A stretch of 64,000 nt of DNA from the NCBI GenBank assembly GCA_963920575.1, contig OY986963.1, positions 3,758,896 through 3,822,895 of the forward strand, in the 5' to 3' direction. How positions within the stretch are numbered: position 1 is the first letter of the stretch; each line of letters starts with the position of its first letter. Positions 58,903-64,000 of this stretch are shown here, piece by piece. The translations under genes were made by a program, and so were the position numbers. The DNA comes from Narthecium ossifragum. Its lineage: Eukaryota > Streptophyta > Magnoliopsida > Dioscoreales > Nartheciaceae. The notes beneath the pieces were generated by a model, which did not search any database, was not told the DNA's origin, and was given only the letters and a program-made list of their open reading frames with translations.

Positions 58903-60618
58903 ATGCTGAGTGGCGCTGAGTTAGCCGATGAGATAGAGATGAAAAGTTTGGGAAACTTTAGACTGGGGAGAACACCCATGTCACCAGCTCTCCTCCACCG
59001 ACTGAGAAGCAAATGGAGCCATACCCTCTTCGGACGGTTTGTTGGCGGACGGGTAGGGATTGAGTTCCTTCGTCGACGACTGGCTGGACTGTGGCGCACC
59101 GACGCTCCCTTCCTCGTCACTGACATGGCACAGGGAGTCTTCGCTTTCAAGTTTGATTCGGAAGAAGATATGATAAGAGTTCTAACGGGAGGTCCTTGGA
59201 TGGTAGATGGCCTCACCTTGTCACTGATTCGATGGAGAAATTGCTTCCGTCCGTTGGCCTCAGCGTTCACCAAAGCGCCTCTCTGGATTCGAATCCCAGA
59301 CCTCCCACCGGAATATTTTGATCGTGAAGCTATCTTCGACATGGTCTCCGACGTCGGCACCCCGCTGGCCATTGATGTTGTCACCAAGTTCACGGATAGA
59401 TGTAAGTACGCTCGCGTATGTGTCGAGGTTGACCTTACACTCCCAGCATGCATAGGCACATACCTGCAGCGCGGCGAGAACGACTTCTTCCTCCAACCTT
59501 TCGTCTATGAAAACATAGGCATCTGTGATGGGTGTGGGCTATTGGGACACCTTGAGACCAGATGCCCGACAGCCCACCATCCTGTGCACAAACAAGCAGA
59601 AAATGGCGTCAAGATCCCTAATGTAGACGACAACCAAACCCCTGTATTCACCGGCGGGTCTTCTAGCCCACCGGAGATGATGTGTATGGAAGAAGACCTA
59701 CCTAAGGAACCGGAGAACAGGATCCCAGGTGCGTGGCACACCGTTCAAAACCGCCGTCGATGGAAGAAACCCGGCGCTCCGGCAAAAGGAGGGGATGTTC
59801 CAACAACAACAAGGGGGGAGCGGGCTCCGGCACCGGCGTCCCGCACAAGGCACAACGAAGAGGACGACGGAGTGGTACGGCCCGCTCCAGCTCAGCACCA
59901 CGATACGACAAATTGTGCGCCACCTCAGCAAAAGACAGCTACGCATACGACTGCAGGCCCTGGTGCAGAGGCTGGTCGGGGACGTGGCACAGACAATACG
60001 CAACGGCTGGACATTGGGATCGCGACAGGCGGCGGCGCTAAAGGGGGACCACGAGCAAGGGTTGGAGAGCGGGAGGACGGCGGCGTCCCTGGGATTCCTC
60101 ACGATGGTGCCCTAGCCCCCTTTAAAGGGAAAGGCCCACAACGGGCTGGCCCAAGCTCTTGGGCTCAGGTCGCTGGCCAAAATAAGAAGCCCTGGCCCGA
60201 AACAAATGCTAACTGGTTCAGCCCGATTTCCATCACGATGGCGGACATGGACGATGATGAGCTCGCCGCACTGTCCCTGCATGAGGTCGGCTGGTACGCA
60301 CGCGAGCGAAACAGGGGCAACCGCCCAGGTCCCCTCGTTGTCCCTCGTGGATACAAGACTTTTGACGACGTGAACCAGGATATGGATGAGGAGACCATGA
60401 TCAGCATCCATCAAGAAGGAGTTTCCTCTCTCAAACAGGCTCTGGCTATTGGCACTCAGTCACTCGCACCGGGAAACGGGGAGGACATGGAGGAGGTAGA
60501 AGATGATCCTTGTGACAGGGCAATACCACCAGGGTACACCCCGCCAAGAATGGATATTGTATGGATGCAGCTACACCTTATCCAACTGAGAGCCAGCCCA
60601 AGCGGTGTAGGTTGTTAG
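58903..60618 (+). CDS. LINE ORF1 protein, DUF4283 + CCHC zinc knuckle
   Basis: 571 residues without a break. A DUF4283-type N-terminal domain (about 10-170) has FRLGRTPMS, FAFKFDSEEDMIRVLTGGPW and LTLSLIRW. A zinc knuckle of the zf-CCHC_4 type (CDGCGLLGHLETRC) lies near residue 210. The rest is a long low-complexity region rich in Gly, Arg, Pro and Ala. ORF1 proteins bind LINE RNA and form the ribonucleoprotein used in retrotransposition. The start is the first ATG of the frame after a stop. Base composition is GC-rich compared with neighbouring AT-rich intergenic DNA. Confidence 0.9.
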   Translation: MLSGAELADEIEMKSLGNFRLGRTPMSPALLHRLRSKWSHTLFGRFVGGRVGIEFLRRRLAGLWRTDAPFLVTDMAQGVFAFKFDSEEDMIRVLTGGPWMVDGLTLSLIRWRNCFRPLASAFTKAPLWIRIPDLPPEYFDREAIFDMVSDVGTPLAIDVVTKFTDRCKYARVCVEVDLTLPACIGTYLQRGENDFFLQPFVYENIGICDGCGLLGHLETRCPTAHHPVHKQAENGVKIPNVDDNQTPVFTGGSSSPPEMMCMEEDLPKEPENRIPGAWHTVQNRRRWKKPGAPAKGGDVPTTTRGERAPAPASRTRHNEEDDGVVRPAPAQHHDTTNCAPPQQKTATHTTAGPGAEAGRGRGTDNTQRLDIGIATGGGAKGGPRARVGEREDGGVPGIPHDGALAPFKGKGPQRAGPSSWAQVAGQNKKPWPETNANWFSPISITMADMDDDELAALSLHEVGWYARERNRGNRPGPLVVPRGYKTFDDVNQDMDEETMISIHQEGVSSLKQALAIGTQSLAPGNGEDMEEVEDDPCDRAIPPGYTPPRMDIVWMQLHLIQLRASPSGVGC

Positions 60619-60655
60619 CCCCTGGGGACGAGCATCCCCGCGACTCCGGTGACCC

Positions 60656-63600
60656 ATGTTAAAAGCCCTGGCGTGGAATTGCCATGGACTTGGCCCAATA
60701 AGAGCGGTCAGTGTTTGCCGCCGCCTCATCAAGAAGCATAATCTAGATTTCCTCTTCCTGCTCGAGACTGTCGTGGTGGAAGCCAATATGGAGTTTATAT
60801 CCAGAAGATTGGGCACTTGTTGGAGGACTTACTTGCTACCGTCTAGAGGTCGCCATGGCGGAATTCTTGCTATGTGGAAAGGAGATGTCGGCCAAGTGCA
60901 TTTCGAGCATTACACTGAGCAGGCCATACATGGAGTAGTCACTTCTAAAGGCCTTGGACAATGGTTCATCTCTGTCGTGTATGCAGCGCGGCGGGGAAGA
61001 GATCGCAGAATTCTTTGGGATACGCTGTCCAATCTGAATAGCAGCGGATGGCCTCACCTTATGCTGGGAGATTTCAATGTGCTTGCGAACTCTGATGAGA
61101 AGCGAGGAGGGAAACCTTTCAGATACAATACTTCAGTTACTGAGTTCCTATCTTTCATCTTCAAGGATGGACTCATTGACCTTGGTTACAGAGGGCCATC
61201 CTTTACTTGGTCCAATCGCCAATCAGGCAGGGCTAGAATTCTCGAGCGGCTTGACAGGGCGATCGCCAATCCACAATGGCGTGACTGGTTCCCTCATGCT
61301 GAGATTGTCCACTCACCCTATCACAAATCAGATCATCGACCACTCCTTCTCCTGGAGCCTGAGAAGCTGACCCCTGGACCAACTCCATTCCGTTTGCAGC
61401 ACATCTGGAACACCCACCCCTCATTCAAGCAAGGAGTAACCAGAGCGTGGCGGAGAACGAGTCGCGGCTCTGCTCAATATGCGTTTCATGGTCGCATAAA
61501 GGAACTCCGGAAACTTGTCAAGAACTGGTCTAGACAGGACGAAGGTGATATTGTCAATGTCCATGGCCACCTGGAGCAGCACTTGCACAGCCTTTACCTC
61601 GAAGAGGAAATTGGACCCTTATCTACTGTGCAGGAGCAGCGTATGAGGAGTCTTGAGAATCAACTTGCTGCACTGGAGGTGCAACAAGACTCCTACGTGA
61701 CCCAACATAGACGCAGAACTTGGGTCACTGAAGGGGATAGGAACTCACACTCTTTCCACCAAAGCACCAAATCCGGGATCTCTTGCTCTAAGGTTAAGGA
61801 GCTAGTACTTGACAATGGGGATGTTGTGACGGATCAAGAAGGAATCGTTGATCTCTTCCTTGGTCACTATCAAACACTATGGGCAGCGGACACGGGAAGT
61901 ACAGCTACTCCCCTCCCTACACTTCCCCTGCTTTCTGATGAGGCCAAGGCGACTCTTCTTGCACCAGTTGAGTCAGAAGAAATCCTTGACGTTCTTCACA
62001 CCATGGGCAAGGATCGCTCCCCAGGTCCGGACGGGCTCACCGTTGAGTTCTTTTGCGAACATTGGAAGGTTGTTGGACAGGATGTGGTTAACTTGATTCA
62101 AGATTTCTTTCGTTCTTGCAGGATGCCCGCTGGGTGGAACAATACTTTCATTGCTTTCGTGCCCAAGTGTTCTAACCCACGCCGCATCAAAGAATTCCGT
62201 CCGATCAGCCTTTGCAACGTTTGCTACAAACTCATCTCGTCTATCCTCGCTAGACGTATGCAGGGTGCACTACAGGAGGTTATCAGCGTCGAGCAATCGG
62301 CTTACATCCAAGGTCGCTGCATCCATGACAACATTGGAGCAGCACATGAGGTTCTCCACACCTTGCGGAAAGCACCACGTAGCGAGGCTCTAATGGCAGT
62401 CAAGGTCGACATCAAAGCCGCATATGATTCGGTTAGCTGGACCTTCCTCAAGCGTGTTCTGAAGCAAATGGCCTTCCCGGAGGAATGGATTAATTGGGTG
62501 ATGGAGTGCATCACTACCACTCGATTCTCACTCCTTATCAACGGAAGAGTTAATGGCTTCTTCCCTGCTGCTAGAGGTCTTCGCCAGGGAGATCCCATCT
62601 CCTCCTACCTCTTCATCATTGCCCAGGAGGTTCTCACAAGGTTGGTCCGAGTTCCTCTTATTGCGCTCGAGGGAGTCACCTACCCCAACTCGTCACTCCG
62701 AATTAGCCACCTTCTCTACGCTGATGATTGTCTCTTCATCACTACGGCACGACGTGAACAAGCGAAGAAGCTTATCAATGTGTTACGCCGTTACAAGAGG
62801 TTGTCAGGTTTGCAAATCAGCCCGGATAAATCGAGCATCAAGTTCTCCCCCTCCACCTCTGTTCCTCGAAGACGTATGCTCTCGCAGCTCTTAGGTTTTT
62901 CTGAGAAGAAAGAACCTTGGAGATACCTTGGAGTACCTCTGGACTCCCGCAGAGTTTTTGCTAAGGACTTCACCTTCCTCCTCGATGCTGTCCAGCGGAA
63001 GCTCTCCAACTGGCGGAATCCGATCAAGGTGGCGGCAGGGCGTGTAGTTCTCATCCAATCCGTTCTACAAGCCTTACCGGTATTTGTCATGACCTCCGTC
63101 CCTACCCCGGTCTCCATCCTCAACAAAATTGCGGGATTAGCACGCAAGTTCTTGTGGCAAGGAAACAGGGGAGGGCTCTCAACAGTTGCTTGGGATGTTG
63201 TTTGTCAGCACAAAATGGAAGGAGGCCTGGGCATCAAAAATCTCAGGCGCTGGCAGATTGCATTAAGGATGAAGAGAGCTGCGCGATTCATAGAGTCTCC
63301 AGACTCCATATGGACCTCACTCTGCCGGGCCAAGTACAGGAGCAGCAACACTCTTCCTTCCTTGCGAGGTACTGGCCCTGTTTCTAGTTTATGGCGCTCT
63401 ATATGCAAGGATTCCGATTTACTGAGAAGGGGCTTGAGGTGGGTGCCGTCAAAGTTGTGCCGTGCTAATGTTGTACAAGATTGGTGGATAGGAGATGGTC
63501 CACTGAGCAAAACTCCGGCCTTAATGGCGTTCAATGATGAGGTTCAGGGCATGACGGTAGGTGACCTGATAACTGAGGAGGAGCAATGGAACGTGCAAAA

Positions 63601-64000
63601 GCTTGACCTTTACTTCCATCCAGCCATGGTTGAAGAAATCCTGGCCATTCCGCTGCATCAAGCAGTGAGCTCTTCGCCGCGCTGGACTTGGACAAAGGAT
63701 GGGAAAATCACATCCTCTTCTACGTACCAGATGCTTGAGCACCTTGAGAGTGCCAAGCATGATCAGCAGTTCCAACAATGGAAAAGCGTGTGGAGAGCGC
63801 CGGCGGGGCCTCGCGTCAAACACTTTCTCTGGAAGCTCCAATATGGTAAGATTCCGACCAAGCTTGCGCTTTGGCACCTGTGTCTCACATCCGAGAGAGA
63901 ATGTCCCCGGTGCAAGCTCGAGGATGAAGACGTTGACCATCTTCTCTTCAATTGCCGCTATGCTCAGGAGGTTTGGGAAAGGGTTCTTGCCGGCACCAGT
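60656..64000 (+). CDS. LINE ORF2 protein, endonuclease + reverse transcriptase (partial, open at window end)
   Basis: An ORF of 1115 codons with no stop, cut by the window end. The N-terminal endonuclease/exonuclease/phosphatase domain has WNCHGLG, LLET, LGDFNV and SDHRPLLL (about residues 5-240). Reverse transcriptase follows: DRSPGPDGLTVEF, FRPISLCNVCYK, the GRCIHDN region, KAAYDSV, RGLRQGDPIS, the catalytic YADD (near residue 687) and YLGVPLD. Toward the end a zf-RVT region has HFLWKL, then CPRC..DVDHLLFNC. An RNase H domain is expected beyond the window. ORF2 nicks target DNA and copies LINE RNA there. By hand translation every codon is sense, so this is a young or still competent copy. 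Confidence 0.92.
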   Translation, partial: MLKALAWNCHGLGPIRAVSVCRRLIKKHNLDFLFLLETVVVEANMEFISRRLGTCWRTYLLPSRGRHGGILAMWKGDVGQVHFEHYTEQAIHGVVTSKGLGQWFISVVYAARRGRDRRILWDTLSNLNSSGWPHLMLGDFNVLANSDEKRGGKPFRYNTSVTEFLSFIFKDGLIDLGYRGPSFTWSNRQSGRARILERLDRAIANPQWRDWFPHAEIVHSPYHKSDHRPLLLLEPEKLTPGPTPFRLQHIWNTHPSFKQGVTRAWRRTSRGSAQYAFHGRIKELRKLVKNWSRQDEGDIVNVHGHLEQHLHSLYLEEEIGPLSTVQEQRMRSLENQLAALEVQQDSYVTQHRRRTWVTEGDRNSHSFHQSTKSGISCSKVKELVLDNGDVVTDQEGIVDLFLGHYQTLWAADTGSTATPLPTLPLLSDEAKATLLAPVESEEILDVLHTMGKDRSPGPDGLTVEFFCEHWKVVGQDVVNLIQDFFRSCRMPAGWNNTFIAFVPKCSNPRRIKEFRPISLCNVCYKLISSILARRMQGALQEVISVEQSAYIQGRCIHDNIGAAHEVLHTLRKAPRSEALMAVKVDIKAAYDSVSWTFLKRVLKQMAFPEEWINWVMECITTTRFSLLINGRVNGFFPAARGLRQGDPISSYLFIIAQEVLTRLVRVPLIALEGVTYPNSSLRISHLLYADDCLFITTARREQAKKLINVLRRYKRLSGLQISPDKSSIKFSPSTSVPRRRMLSQLLGFSEKKEPWRYLGVPLDSRRVFAKDFTFLLDAVQRKLSNWRNPIKVAAGRVVLIQSVLQALPVFVMTSVPTPVSILNKIAGLARKFLWQGNRGGLSTVAWDVVCQHKMEGGLGIKNLRRWQIALRMKRAARFIESPDSIWTSLCRAKYRSSNTLPSLRGTGPVSSLWRSICKDSDLLRRGLRWVPSKLCRANVVQDWWIGDGPLSKTPALMAFNDEVQGMTVGDLITEEEQWNVQKLDLYFHPAMVEEILAIPLHQAVSSSPRWTWTKDGKITSSSTYQMLEHLESAKHDQQFQQWKSVWRAPAGPRVKHFLWKLQYGKIPTKLALWHLCLTSERECPRCKLEDEDVDHLLFNCRYAQEVWERVLAGTS

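Larger units (their letters stand above)
58740..64000 (+). mobile_element. Plant LINE (L1-type), 5' end present, runs past window end
   Basis: A short leader with CCACCACCACC-type sequence (about 58800-58850) precedes ORF1. ORF2 follows 37 bases after the ORF1 stop in another frame and is open to the window edge. The exact 5' boundary and the 3' poly(A) end cannot be seen. Confidence 0.88.

Noticed and set aside
59698..60115. Overlapping ORFs on both strands
   Set aside because: Out-of-frame shadows of the low-complexity part of LINE ORF1.
61077..63940. Several 80-140 codon ORFs on both strands
   Set aside because: Shadows of LINE ORF2, which is one open frame through the whole stretch.

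Overview
This window is nuclear DNA of a flowering plant. It contains spliced genes with GT-AG introns, LTR, LINE, hAT and miniature elements, AT microsatellites and one 200-base assembly gap. GC-rich first exons and the style of the AP2/ERF and repeat sequences suggest a monocot. The species cannot be named from the sequence alone.

Layout. 1-2216: a minus-strand, gag-only Copia-type retrotransposon whose left LTR is cut by the window edge. 3080-7635: a minus-strand four-exon gene of the sphingomyelin phosphodiesterase 4 family. About 8.9-17.5 kb: a nest of repeats. A probable long-terminal-inverted-repeat element contains a minus-strand solo LTR (9761-14240, target duplication GCCCA). That LTR is split by a related plus-strand solo LTR (11366-13664, target duplication GCTTC). 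Beside them lies a 2-kb minisatellite of about 20 bp period. 17.5-18.4 kb: the RNase H remnant of a LINE. 22395-23141: an intronless DREB-type AP2/ERF gene. 26685-33984: a minus-strand seven-exon class I DnaJ gene ending in a CAQQ farnesylation box; its third intron carries a 3.6-kb hAT transposon (29085-32704, target duplication GTCAATAT). 34795-36313: a small LTR element with an extra, inverted LTR piece inside its target duplication. About 36.4-36.8 kb: a MITE.

37041-41602: an eleven-exon gene for 8-amino-7-oxononanoate (KAPA) synthase of biotin synthesis, ending in the peroxisomal signal SKL. 42481-43375: a plant-specific protein with an RRM-like C-terminus. About 44.2-51.9 kb: a many-exon gene of unknown family in which nearly every exon is a multiple of three bases. 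56458-57828: a five-exon pseudokinase plus KEN-like protein, resembling the cytosolic half of IRE1/RNase L but apparently lacking catalytic residues. About 58.7 kb to the window end: a plant LINE whose two ORFs are both open (ORF2 continues past the window).

The genes do not form a functional cluster. DnaJ and KAPA synthase are divergent neighbours, and the 2.6 kb between them holds the small LTR element and the MITE. The most unusual signals are: arrays of GATCGATC palindromes in two different LTR families; the solo LTR nested in a solo LTR; the LTR element with an inverted third LTR; the gene built from phase-0 symmetric exons; and the catalytically degraded pseudokinase/KEN gene.
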